From NCBI RefSeq assembly GCF_015706575.1, contig NW_024037054.1:1178001-1242000 (forward strand): a DNA stretch of 64,000 bases, read 5' to 3'. Numbering within the stretch: position 1 is the first letter of the stretch; every line of letters begins with the position of its first letter. Source of the stretch: Patiria miniata. Its lineage: Eukaryota > Echinodermata > Asteroidea > Valvatida > Asterinidae. The notes under the pieces are model-generated. The model was given only the letters and a program-made list of their open reading frames with translations. It ran no database searches and was not told the origin of the DNA. This document shows positions 1 to 44,559 of this stretch, in pieces. The position numbers and the translations under genes were made by a program.

Positions 1-1257
1 AAAAGGAAACCCAAATGGCAGGACCATTTTCGTTATAAACAATAAAATTGTTTCCAATATGTTGGAATGTCTAGAGACTGTCGCAAGTCTCTAGACCGAG
101 CAAACTGGTCAAGGATGATGCGTAACCCATCCCATAACCCATCATCCTTAACATCCATTGCAGGGGAACACAGGAACTGGTATCACATGCTGGAACCAAA
201 TACTCGGATAACAGAAACATGAATGAAGTTGTTCACAGGTCCACGCAGGATGCATTAACCTCATGTAACATATCTTCCCAGTTTATTCTGGACTGGATTA
301 GCAAAGGGAGCTGTCTGTAATTGCTTCCCTGTATCTGCCACCATCTTGTCCTTTGCAGAGTCTTGGATATTTAATAATTCCTCGGTATCCTGTTTTGGAA
401 CATGGAAGAGATGACCTGCAGCCTTCACAAAAGGCTGCCACTTTTCAGACCAACTATTGTTCTAAGCCAGTTAGAAAGAACTCTGTCCACCAGGAATTCC
501 AGAAAAGTTGACTTTGGCAAATCCTGTTCTGATACAACGTGTGCATTTCATGAATCTGTGTCTGAAACAGGTGTTCTGAGTTAAAGCGACATCTTTTGTC
601 AACATTAGGGGTATGAATTTACGGGAAGTACGGCAACCGAGTACCCGATTGAAAAAAACCAAACACCGGTACCGGTTAAAGAAATCCTACCCCAAAATTC
701 AAATCTCAGAAGTTGCTGTTTCGAGCGTTCACAACGGTCCGCACAGATCGGTGCGTCAATACAGCAAGATACAAGTGTGTACATTGGCGTGCAAAAGTAT
801 TTATGAAACCAGCTGCACTATTTTCAACCTGAAATTTTACTTCAAAATATCATGGATGGTCAATAAATTTCCAAACCTGTGTCTTGTGTCATTATTTCAG
901 TCAGTAATATCCAACTTTCCAATACTAAAACATCTCTGCCTTCATGGAAAAAAAATTGCCGCTTCACGACACCCTTTTGCAACAACGTTAAACCGCCATC
1001 TTGAATTAGCTCATTATGTATTCATCAGCTCATGGACATCATCACGCTGGCATTTAAACCAATGGGGTGGGGGGGGGGGGGAGGCGTGCTGTTTTTCTGG
1101 GCCTTTTAACCCTCCTACACTCAGTGACAATCTGTCACTGGTAACCCTATCTATCAAAACCTATCAGGCTACAGTTTTGAACAGGTCTGTAAGCTGGAAT
1201 CATATTGGTACAATTGACAGGTTAAAATGGCTGCTATACAACCTGTACCTGTATTAA
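1..1257. other. No recognised gene
   Basis: This stretch is NSF intron or 3' flank. It has a G tract near 1066-1081 and short chance frames. I see no splice-supported exon or recognisable repeat end before 1258. Confidence 0.4.
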
Positions 1258-1789
1258 AGGGGGATACTAGGTTCTGAAATCCCCAAAATATTTCATGTCT
1301 TGGACCGTTTACTTATCCTATTTCAAACATCTGGTTCAAAGGAAACCAACCTAATGTCTTACCGTTCCCGAGTAAAGACGAAAAAACTTTGGTTGTTTAC
1401 ATCGGACACGATGGAGTACAAACACACTTTTCCTGTCGTTTTCACTTTCAGTCAATGTACGTACGATATGTATATATGTACACAGCACTGTGCGAACAGC
1501 GTGCGCGGTGACCAATCACCAACGCCCAAAATATGGTTTCTTACACATCCACAAAAGGCGAACACTTTATAGAAGAAATCACAACAGCTCGAATTTTTGG
1601 GGTCGCTAAAGTGGACCCGAAATTCGTTCATGCACGCATAATACAGGAATAACACAAAAACGCCCAGTTTTGAAAATATAGTTGTGTGGATATTTATATC
1701 CTACTTTTAAATGTTCTTTCAGATTAGCATCATTTCGTTCAAAGCGAGTTTTGTAACCCAATTGGGCTGTTCTAGGACCCAGTGTCCCT
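1258..1789 (+). mobile_element. TTAA-flanked MITE, AGGG termini, copy 1
   Basis: This 532-bp non-coding element is bounded by TTAA at 1254-1257 and 1790-1793. Its left end is AGGGGGATACTAGGTTCTG; its right end, read inward, is AGGGACACTGGGTCCTAG, so the termini are inverted repeats. It has a close second copy at 35059-35595. A TTAA target duplication points to a piggyBac-like or Kolobok-like source; I cannot choose between them. Confidence 0.75.
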
Positions 1790-2239
1790 TTAATGGTCAA
1801 CTAATCTATCAAACCACTTAAACGAGCTTTGGCAGTTATAGGGGGTAATCCTGAGGGATCGTGGTAGTTGGTGACCAGCCTGAACAAAAGGTACCAAGAG
1901 AGCTCTAGGTCAATTTTTTTTTGATAGTTGGTGACAGTTACAAGTATCATCGTGACCATCATCATCATCGAGAAGTTTGAACATTGACAATAAATCCCTT
2001 ATCTAGCCTATGATATTTACAGGAATATTTTTATATAATTTTCCCGATCTTTTGCCAATCCACCAGTCTCGGAATAATTTATCATTGTGTCAGTTATAGG
2101 TAAACTGGGGTAAAAACGCCCATGGGGTAAAAACGCCCACTTGACTTGTTTCCACTGCTAGTAAAAAATTATAAGATGAATTACTAAATGGAATATATTT
2201 CTAATAAGTACAATGTAAAAAATAACAGCGTTGCTGTTG

Positions 2240-2690
2240 AAACCCCTCAGCCAGAGTCAAGTTATCATGCGGAAACCATTAATCTTTAACTCAACATGGT
2301 GACCTTGACCTTTGACCCCAGAACCAGTCCACACATGCCTGTACCAATGGGAAACCCCCTACCGAAGTTAGACGCCAAAATTTCATTTCCAACTCAAGTT
2401 ATCATTCGGAACCATTCACATTTAACTCACCATGGTGACCTTGACCTTTGACCTTTTGACCCCAAAACTTCCAGGGTACCTCCATTGTTGTCCCATTGTC
2501 CCTATTTCTAAAGATTTCGTTGCGGGGTACCCTTTGTTCTAAAGATTTTATTTGTGGGGTACCTCGAACAAAGGACGAGTACCCCACAAGTGGTCCCTGG
2601 TCAGAACGGACCGATGTCAGAACGGACAGATGTCCGGACGGACGCCCTAGGTGATGACAATACCCCTCGAGCCTCTCGGCTGAGGGGTAA
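2240..2690 (+). repeat. Repeat with CCCCTCAGCC ends and GACCTTGACCTTTGACC core
   Basis: The stretch starts near TTGAAACCCCTCAGCC and ends near GGCTGAGGGGTAATAA, which are inverted. The interior has repeated GTGACCTTGACCTTTGACC. A second, 3'-truncated copy is at about 41170-41400. It is non-coding. Confidence 0.5.
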
Positions 2691-2790
2691 TAAAAACTAA
2701 TAATAAAAAGAATTAAATTCATTAATATATTTGAAGGGTACGTAGGTGCTGTTGAAAAAAAAGTTTCAAAACATGACCATCGAAGGTTTA

Positions 2791-3161
2791 GGCCAAAAAA
2801 AAAAAGTCTCCGGTTTCTGGTATGGAGCTTGCCCAAAAAGTGGTGCGGCGACGCGGCTTTTTTTTTTTTTTTACCTTTTTTTTTGCTTCAAATGTCAGCT
2901 GATGACTGCAAATGGTGCCCTACTAAACTTAGTGCAAATATATGGGAGTCCAGAGAGGCCACATAAAGCTTATTCTCGACCATAACCCAAGTCTAAAAAC
3001 ACATTAAAATTGTGCAGCAGCAGGATTCCAGTCAAACCAGTGAGTTTGGCGGTTTTTAGACATCATCTTTTATTGAAAAAAACCTTTTTCATTTTGCCGA
3101 CGCGCATGGCTACGGCGACGCGCGCGCATACCAGAAACCGGAGACTTTTTTTTTTTTGGCC
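2791..3161 (+). mobile_element. Harbinger-like MITE, copy 1
   Basis: This 371-bp element has TIRs GGCC, A-tract, AGTCTCCGGTTTCTGGTAT, and 3-bp direct repeats TTA at 2788-2790 and 3162-3164. Full copies are at 5466, 14523, 25321 and 55822, and a broken one is at 47327. TTA/TAA target duplications and GGCC ends fit PIF/Harbinger. It is non-coding. Confidence 0.85.
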
Positions 3162-3969
3162 TTAGCCTATATCGCTTAAAATTATTTTATAAAAAAAAAG
3201 TATTTTATTTTTTTATTATTCTTTAGTTGATATATGTTAAGAAGGGTTAATTACATAATTACAAATGATTAAAATAATAAAATCTATTTTTATATTTGCT
3301 TAATAATGTTTTTTGAGTGGGCGTTTTTACCCCGGGCAAAATTTGGGGTCTCGGGGTAAAAACGCCCAGTACATTTCTTGACATCAAACTCTATTGCAGC
3401 CCCATTTATCATCAAAAACTTCACTATTAGAACTTTCTACAGCCATATGTTTCTTGTATGAGTAAGTATTAGCTATTAGAGTCCTACCACATAAATATGT
3501 AACAGTGTATTTGTTGTGTTTGTAACTTGCTTTGATCTCGTTTACATTTATAGTTAAGCTCTCATGAGGGCGCTGTTCATAACCTCTGTAATCTTGCCGC
3601 GTCTGGCATCCATGTTGGTTTTCGGATTACATGAAGATATTACTGTTCATAAACCTAACAGTATTGTGTGAAGTGGGGAGGTACATGTAGGCGGTATCAC
3701 TAACTGACATTACGTGGCAAGGTATCTGGCATTTGTTGGGGAATGCCTGAGAGATCATGAGCTCATGGCATTTTCTCAAGAAAAAACAAAATAACACCTT
3801 TATGGTGATTTGAGTATACTTTTAATAATTAAAAATGACTAGAAATGGTTCTAAGACCCAACTAGACCGGTTTCTGCTCTCATGCTATACTAGCGGAGCT
3901 CCGTATTTTATATTCGACTAAAGTCGTGTCAAATGTTACAGTGCATAGATACCGGTAAGTGCATGTACC

Positions 3970-4415
3970 GGTAATATAATTTTGTGTCAACCTCGTGATG
4001 AGTCCAATTCCCGGTTAACGACATGCATTGATTTGACAAGTAAACCATTCAGACTTTTGGCCTTTTTATAGGCAGGAATTGGTTCATTGGGAAACAGATT
4101 GCATAATTTCGGGTGTTCCGAAATTAAATGCCAGTCTTTCAGCAATGCTTTTGTTAGCTGCTTGGTTTTGATGTGTGGTGTGTAGATTATCTTGAAGACT
4201 AGAGGAGGTTCTTTTGGTCGTGTTTCATTCATGATGTATTGCTCACAGCTTCCAAATTGTACGTCTTTTATGACTGGCAATTTCCTCTTTCTTGTGGTTA
4301 CAGAGTAGAAGTTTCTCCATGATTGCATTTCTTTGTTCTAAGAAATCTGTCTCGTTGTTACAGAGATGTGCATATCTTAGTAGTTCTCCTTTGATAAAGC
4401 CTTAGGTTATCAGCA
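3970..4415 (-). pseudogene. Penelope-like reverse transcriptase fragment
   Basis: On the minus strand, one frame reads KGELLRYAHLCN and NETDFLEQRNAI, and after a frameshift another reads IYTPHIKTKQL, DWHLISEHPKLCNLFPNEP, and IPAYKKAKSLNGLLVKS. This is the segment between the RT core and the GIY-YIG nuclease of Penelope-like elements (family-typical pattern of a tryptophan followed by LFP, then a proline-rich AYRRxxNLxxxLV motif). The catalytic RT motifs and the GIY-YIG domain are missing. It is a dead fragment of about 145 codons in an NSF intron or the 3' flank. Confidence 0.75.
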
Positions 4416-4628
4416 GTAGGCTAGAAACATATGGTATGCCTAATAATATTGACTATGCTTTGGCTCAACATGATTGAAATAGATTTTTCAATATTGGCAG
4501 GCATTATACATACATTTGTAAGCCTACAAGTTTGTTCTGGGCGAATTATGTACGCTAATGTTCCACTTCCTTCCACATAAAAATACCTGTTTTAAATGAT
4601 CAAGTTTGTAGTTATATATTAACCAGCT

Positions 4629-4930
4629 GTGTTTGAAAAGTTATTGGCTGTTTCGGCACTTTTGCTGAAACAGCCTTTGTTTTCGTTAAGATTTTTTTTT
4701 TTCTTTTTTTTTTTTTTCCTTTTCAGTCATTTTCCCCATAGCATTTGTACATGTTTTTTTGTTACCGGCACTTTGGGCACTAAAATTAATCCGATTGACT
4801 TTATACTTGGCTCACACTCAGACCAGCATCTGAAGTTGAGTGCCGAACATTGACATCATCGTGACGTCATCGACTAATTTATTATAGAATTTTGAATATT
4901 TAATTTTTCCCATAGACTTTGTACACAGAA
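4629..4930. other. Low-complexity T-rich stretch
   Basis: T tracts at 4691-4717 and surrounding AT-rich DNA. No gene or repeat end is recognised. Confidence 0.35.
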
Positions 4931-7300
4931 AAAAAAAAATTGTCGATTTTCAAAGGGCATTTTTGACTCTTTGCCAGTAATTCATTTGCACCAATCTTTG
5001 TCCAAGCAAAGACCCTAATTCAAACAACATTGTGTAATGATGACGTCATGATGACGTCATCCGGTGTGTATTTATAGGCAATTAAATTGAGATACTTTTA
5101 ATATTTAAAAATGCATAAGAAATCAACCGTACGCGTCCGCAGCATTCTGTTACTGGCAAGTGGTAGAGTAGGTTGAGGTCTTTATTTCATTCAGTGTGCG
5201 TGAAATCACGTGACCCTTGCTTCTGGTCGAAAAAGGCCAAAACTGGTGTCACATGAAAATCAGACTCCTATGAAAATCGGACCCCTTTTCCCTATTATTG
5301 GTTAAGCCCTCTCACGTGACCGGTCACTTTCCTAATTACCATACTTACGCATGCGCGTTATTACCAATGAGTCCGAATTTCATAGAAACGTAAATTCACG
5401 CTACACCGGAAGTGGCTTATTATTTGAAAATGGTAATAGATATGAACTTGCGTTTAACGGTGTTAGGCCAAAAAAAAAAAGTCTCCGGTTTCTGGTATGC
5501 GCGCGCGTCGCCGTAGCCATGCGCGTCGGCAATATGAAAAAGGTTTTTTTTCAATAAAAGATGATGTCTCAAAACCGCCAAACTCACTGGTTTGATTGGA
5601 ATCCTGCTGCAGCACAATTTTAACGCGTTTTTAGATGGGGGTATGATCGAGAATAAGCTTTATGTGGACTCTCTGGACTCCCGTACATTTTGCACTAAGT
5701 TTAGTCGGGCACCATTTGCATTAGTCAGCCGACATTTGAAGCAAAAAAGTCAGGTTAAAAAAAAAAAAAAGCCGCATCGCCGCACCACTTTTTGGGCAAG
5801 CTCCATACCAGAAACCGGAGACTTTTTTTTTTGGGCCTTAGTCTTTTGGCTAAAAGTATTCTTTAAATCATCTACCAATGACGTCATGCAATCTTCGAGC
5901 GCCCTCTAGCGACAGGTTGAAAATTAGCAAAAATGTATTTTGAATGGATGTCTGTGGCGAAGTTTGTCGGAATCGCCTAAATATTGGTGTATATGATGAC
6001 CTTGACCCACTTAAGACGTGTGCGAAGTTTTAGGCGAATGACGTCATCAGACCGGAAGCTATAATAAAAAGACCCTTTGTCATTTGAAAATTCCTGAAAA
6101 ATCAACTATGGCAGTTTTTATGTTAGTTTTTACTTTAATTGTCGATTTAAGGGTAGGTCTAAAACATTACAAAGCTTCGAGGCAATAAGCGAACTCAGAC
6201 ATGCCCTGCGCACGCTTAAAACTTCAGGCTGACAATACCTCTGCTCTAAAACATGCACTATATGTACATACACGTACGTTACGCACATACATGTACATCG
6301 TATGTCAGTCAGCCTGCAGGGCACGTGTTGCCGAGGTCAAATCCTGTCCACATCACAGTGACCGTTTTAGCTGATTTTCGGCTAACTTTGACAGATTTCA
6401 TGTTCATGCATGCGCATAGTCAGGGACGTATAATAAAAAATCATAATGCCGAAAAGCCCTATGTTACATATTTAAAGGTGCAGTTTTTCTGCAGTGGGAT
6501 TTTCCACAAGTCTTTTCCTATACAACACTGATATCTTACTGAGTAGTTCTGAACTTCAGCCGAGAATTACTATGAGAAGGAAAGAGAAATCGTATTTTTT
6601 TTCGCACTGTCATTCGATGGAACATATTCCTAAGGGTCAGAATATCAAGTAATATTTCATAAAAATGTTTCAGTTCAAAGGCAAATTACAAATTTAAAGA
6701 GCAATGTTTCTGCAGTGGTTTTTTTTTTAGCCCGTTAACTTTGTACACGTGTTAGCCCATTGACTTTGTACACGTTTTCAAGCCACCATTTCTATAACTT
6801 GGCGATCTGGAATTGTCATCAATGTTACAGCCAAGGAAGACCCTCATACAAAAATTATGCCAAGACTATGACGTCATGATGACGTCATCACCTAATTTTT
6901 TTTATTGATTTTTGAAAATGTACGTGCATATTATGAAGTCCTATGTCTACAGAACTGTAAGTCTGATTGGGTTGAAACTTGGTATGTGGCTAGACCGGGA
7001 TGTGTTATAGGTAAAAAAAATTTAGGTGGTCGAGACCTGAACATGATTTTTGGGGAATGGATAGAATTATCAAGGGTCTTCATTTTTTAAATATGTGCAA
7101 ATAAATCACGTGACCCTTTCTTCTGGTTGAAACCGGAAGTGCTTTGTAATTTAAAATTGGTGAAAGACGCTAACTTGCTTTCAACGATGTTTGCTCTGGC
7201 TAAGTTGTTCTTTACCATAATATTATAGTAATAGATGAAACTATATGTGACGTCATCATGATGTCATCACGTGACATGTGATGTCATAATTCAAAGCCCT
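4850..7300 (+). repeat. TGACGTCA-rich dispersed repeat family, cluster 1
   Basis: Related blocks at about 4850-5465, 5838-6130 and 6780-7300 share TGATGACGTCATGATGACG, then TCACGTGACCC, ACCGGAAGTG, TTTGAAAATTGG-like and GAACTTGCTTT words in the same order. The same order recurs at about 33000-34430 (+), and 62990-63120 carries part of it on the minus strand. It is non-coding, with copies strongly diverged. The family is unclassified. Confidence 0.6.
5466..5837 (-). mobile_element. Harbinger-like MITE, copy 2
   Basis: This 372-bp copy lies in the opposite orientation to copy 1, with TTA duplications at 5463-5465 and 5838-5840. It is inserted in a TGACGTCA-family block. Confidence 0.85.
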
Positions 7301-7764
7301 ATGCGAATGGAATCACATATTATATGCCACCATTTATTATAAACAGAACTACACATCCTTCGTTGATGGAACACATGTCACATGTCACAAAAAGCTACCG
7401 AAACAGCCCTATGTTTGTCCACAAACATATGTCTAGTTTGTTCTTGATGAAGTATCCCTCAATATTAAATTAATCACAAAAATATGACTATACTACAGGG
7501 AAACCTGTGGTATATCCATTTTTTTAATATAAATGTGGGTGGGCGTTTTTTCCCCCGAGGCCCGGGTAAAAACGCCCGCCAAACTTCCTCCCGAAAAGGG
7601 GGGAAAATTTCCCCTTATCAATATAATGACCATGATTTTATATTTGCACCAATTAGAGGAGACATGTATTGCATAAAACCACATATTTGTTTCCTAGTGT
7701 CTCCAAGTAGTACTGAGATATTTAACAAAAACCTAAATATCGGGCGTTTTTACCCCAGTTTACC

Positions 7765-9480
7765 CCTTTACGTAATATTCACTAAATTGCGTTCGAATAA
7801 ATAAATATAAACCACATGCAATTTAGAAGGGAATTTCCCAATGTGAGAAATATCCCTGCACCTAAAACATCACGTGATGGAGTCGAGCCAATTAAAGGAC
7901 AGTACGGTCATTTAGCATGTAAGTGCTCATGTCGAGGGAATTTCCCAAGATGAGAAATACGCAAGCCACGTGACTGCTCCAGAGTACACCTGCACGTGTC
8001 ATGTGGACTCCATTTAAGTTCAGGTGGACTCTGTACAATGAGAATTTGTGGAACAAGCTGAAAAGGCAACTCACATCGCCAAGTTGTTCCATATTCTTCA
8101 GTGGATTTGGTATGGCCTGGATTATCAGATCCTTGCCAATCTGTTGATGTCAATGAGCCGGGTAATAAATGCTGGGAGAGATTTTACTCGGCATTAACTT
8201 TTCGTCACTTTTTCATTCTATGGATTTTACACGATTTTTTTGGTTTACATGACAAAAAAAGAGAAAATCAATCTGTTAGTAATTTGTAAAGTTGGTTACG
8301 GGTACCCGATTCCATAATCTGGAACCAGTTCCTGACATCAACGGTCAGGTACTCAAATACCCGGTTCCGACGCACAGCCCTAGTCAACATGTACAATGTT
8401 GTCATAATTGACAAAGACCACAAGATTTCTTATCAATTATTAATCTGCTACAAAAGTTGCTGCACTGAACAACTGACTTCGGTTCCATTTGTTGCAGTTT
8501 GGTTCACTTCACTTCAGAAGTGCCATGATCAGTGAATTCAGTTCAGTGGTTCAGCTTTAGGAAGACATGTACTTTTACAGTCATTTTAAAATAACTAGAG
8601 CTATGTCTGTTTGATGAACAGAACACAGGCTTTTGGCATTTTCATAAAATACATGTACTTGCACAAAATAATAATGTCAAATTTTTGTATTAGAAAACAA
8701 TGAAAAAATATAAATTAATAAAAAATCAGGGGATGACATCATCATGACATCACTTCAGATTTTGCAAAAAATTATAAATTCTGAAGTGTGTTTGTGTGAA
8801 GTTTTTCGAAAATTGTCAGTAATTTTCTTTTGAATAAAAAAAAAATGACCCAAATTTATTTCAAGAGAATGGATTAGTGCAAATACCATTGCGTGGTACC
8901 ATTCGGAAGCATATATTGCCTGTTCTGTTTATGTATAGCAGTGACATCAGTCTACACTGGCCTAGCAATGCATGAGCAGATGTTGAAGATGGTAATCAAA
9001 AAGTGCTGCAGCAAGGCAGCTGACAATGTCTAGTTCGCCGGGCCTGCCTACCAAGTGAAAACAACACCGTCTGATTTGACCACATCATATGAATGGGCAA
9101 TAGAGCATGCGCTTTAAGTGTTGTTTACTTAGAAACGTGATGTATTGCAGCACTGATTCAATCTGTGAGCGTGTGCCTAAAGAGCGCACACTCATAAAGT
9201 ATTACATTGTAACAAAACCATCCCACATGCATATGCACGTACATGTCGCACATAAGCTTGCAATACACATCACGTAACTTTTTTCAAAGCTGTTTTTCCC
9301 GAAATGAGGTCACAGAATTTTTGTGACACACAACCTTCTTCTCACGGCATATCTTTGGAATTAATTGAATTACAGAAATTAGAAAGCTATACAGGGTTGC
9401 TCTTTTACACGGTATATAAAACTCAAAAAGTCAAGGATGGGAGTTATTCTTCATTATGCCATGGCAGGTCACATATTCTG
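7765..9480. other. No recognised gene
   Basis: AT-rich intronic or flanking DNA. I looked for the terminal NSF exon here and in 1-7765 and could not identify one. Frames present are short and lack splice support. Confidence 0.35.
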
Positions 9481-9499
9481 ATAAACTGATGTACCTGTA

Positions 9500-9790
9500 C
9501 CTCGCAGCTGAGTAACTAAATTGTGAAGGACATAGCTACAATGTGTTCGGGCCAAAGGCCTGTAAATACACCTTAGGCAGCCGCCATACCACCCATGCCT
9601 GATCAGGGAGCACAGCCAAATCAAATGAGTTATTTTTGCAAAGGGAAGAAAACTGGAGAGCCCAGAGAAAAAAAACCTTGTAGCACAGGAGAGAATCAAC
9701 GAACAACTCTACTCACATATGGTCCTAGCCGGGAATCGAACCAGGGCCACAGTGGCGAGAAAAAAGCACTTCACCACTAATGCCACCCAT
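9500..9790 (-). mobile_element. tRNA-derived SINE
   Basis: The minus strand begins near GGTGGCATTAGTGGTGAAGT, which fits a pol III A box, and then has GGTTCGATTCCCGG, a B box, about 40 nt further on. A body follows with TTTTTTTTCTCTGGGCTCTC and CAGTTTTCTTCCC. This arrangement is typical of tRNA-derived SINEs. It sits just downstream of the NSF exon at 9873-9980, in the same orientation as the gene. The 3' limit is uncertain. Confidence 0.7.
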
Positions 9791-9872
9791 CTTATACCTA
9801 CATTGAGCTAATACCATTGTAGGCAACATCAACAAGCCATTCATGCTGTGCATTAAGTATAGTAAGGCTTAC

Positions 9873-42643
<32,771 letters not shown>

Positions 42644-42789
42644 CTGTTAATATAATCACAAGTGAGTGAATTTTCGAGTCAAATACCAAGCCGTAATGAT
42701 TATGGAAATGGTGTGACAACAGGATTTTTCTCAAAATATGATTATGTGTGACGGACTGAATATGGCCTTTCATCAGTCAGCTGATAAAT

Positions 42790-44080
42790 TAAAAATGAAT
42801 ATTGCAAAATCAGCTGACCAAAATTACTTAAAAATAAAATTGTCATTTATTTGATACTTACAACAGGGAGCAAGATACCTGATTTGAATACTTATATAAG
42901 AATTGAGGGGGATACAAGAATACATTTCACAAACCATCCCCCGAAAAAAAAAGCCATCCAATATTATTATTATTATTATCAGACTGCCTTGATCCCAAAA
43001 GAAAAAAATGTCATGATATGTTTTGTAATAATCGCTGACTGCTTTCCTCATTTCCATATCTGCGCTAACTTAAAACTTCAACAAAATACCCATTAGCATA
43101 AGCTTTCCCAGTGTGTCACAATCTTTTGGTAGTTCTTCATGGCCAGATACGCTTGCAGAATATTTGCTGTCATTTGGTTGCTTTCATGGTATTTTCAGCG
43201 TATTCAGTTCTCAAATTCATCAAATTATTCTTTGCTTTATACCAAAGCAAATATTGCTCTACCTCGATCCTGTGGTGTTGAGCAATACGCTCCCACCACT
43301 ACCAGTGCTCTCACCCTGGTATTGGATCATTTGCAAGTTCAAAAATCTTGCAAATTAGGAACAGTCTGGTGCCTGGCTGTGCTTTAAATCAACATTTATT
43401 TATGTATGCAAGGTCTGGGGTAAAAACAGAATAAAGTTTTTGTGGCAACATGTTACTATCTTATCCAGCCGATGTATTACATTACATTGTACATTAACCC
43501 TCCTACTACTTAAACAGTCACAGACAGTCAAATTTCCAGTTAATCAATTTAGTTACCAACAGTCAGATCATATGTAAAGCAAGAACTGCGACTAGTCAAA
43601 TTCAGTCAACAGACCATGAACAGACAAAGCATGAAATTGTAGGTACAGCTGGCTTATCAATCACTCACAGTCAAAGCAAAGCTGTATCAGGTTACATAAA
43701 CAGTCACAGCCAGTAAATCCTGCTTTATGTAGGCTGGGAATTTGTAACCATTGAAAACAGTCACTTGATTGATTTTGATTGAAAGGACAACTTGGCACAA
43801 ACGTATGTTTGCATGGGAGGGTTGACAAAAGCAAAATGGAAAGGGATTTATTATGTTTGAGAAGGAATGGATGTAACAATTTCAATAAATCTAAAAACCC
43901 ACATTATACACGTTGGAAATAGCATTACCATCGTATGCAAAATAAACTGTAATAGGAGTGCATATGATGTCCAGAGATGGCTTAAAATCACATTTTGTCA
44001 CTACTGCTTATCTGGAATGGGAGAAAGAATGGGGAATTGAAGATAACATTGCAAAGGTGTTGCTCTCAAAAAAAAACCCT
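42790..44080. other. NSF intron, no recognised gene
   Basis: An ATT/ATA trinucleotide run at 42961-42978 and many CAGTCA words at 43505-43760. I looked for the upstream NSF exon (the family WGDPVTRVL region) and did not find it. Confidence 0.4.
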
Positions 44081-44084
44081 CTGT

Positions 44085-44490
44085 GAACATTAGCTGCAAT
44101 ATTGGCTAAAATATTGGCTAAAAAGCAAATTTCTGATAAACCAGCACTTTAGAATTTACATATTTACATGCCGAGGACACACATGACACACATAGTTACT
44201 TCAGGAATGGTCTAAGAATGAAACTTGACACTCAAAACATGGGTTTAGACACCTTACTTGTGTAGTTACGAGTAATATTGGCCGAGATATGCCAAAAACA
44301 TGGTTTTCCGGTAATGGCGGCACTACTTTGCATATTTCTATGCCACAGACACATGTGGTCACTTCCAGAATAGTTTTATTGTGATCTCTGACCCTGAAAA
44401 CATGGGTTTAGACACCTTATTTGTTCAGTTATCTGCCATATTGGTTGAGATACAGTGAAAAGTAAATGTTTCGGTAATGGTGGCACTAAT
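44085..44490 (-). repeat. About 185-bp satellite, two units, inverted to 38.8 kb
   Basis: Two units share ACATGGGTTTAGACACCTTA, GCCxxATATTGGxxGAGATA and GGTAATGGxGGCACTA. The reverse complement of ACCCTGAAAACATGGGTTTA matches the satellite at 38805-39185. Confidence 0.75.
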
Positions 44491-44559
44491 TTGCATAAAA
44501 ACAATACATGGGACATTTTTTGAATTTTTTTAACACAGAAAATCGTTTTCTACGCATTT

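Larger units (their letters stand above)
2107..7756. repeat. Set of inverted GGGGTAAAAACGCCC words
   Basis: The word GGGGTAAAAACGCCC or its reverse complement occurs at 2107-2121 (+), 2124-2138 (+), 3319-3333 (-), 3353-3367 (+), about 7541-7555 (-, imperfect), 7564-7577 (+, one base short) and 7742-7756 (-). The outermost pair extends to AACTGGGGTAAAAACGCCC facing its complement. They look like terminal repeats of one or more transposons that are now interrupted. No coding sequence is assignable to them. Confidence 0.55.

Noticed and set aside
613..1257. 214-codon plus-strand frame
   Set aside because: It crosses a G homopolymer, has no recognisable domain and no codon bias, and ends at a MITE boundary.
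9720..9790. A functional tRNA gene
   Set aside because: A and B boxes are present but no full cloverleaf can be drawn, and a SINE body follows. Called as SINE.
9250..9870. Searched for a terminal NSF exon (short tail with stop)
   Set aside because: Several AG-plus-short-frame candidates exist by chance; none can be preferred without a transcript.
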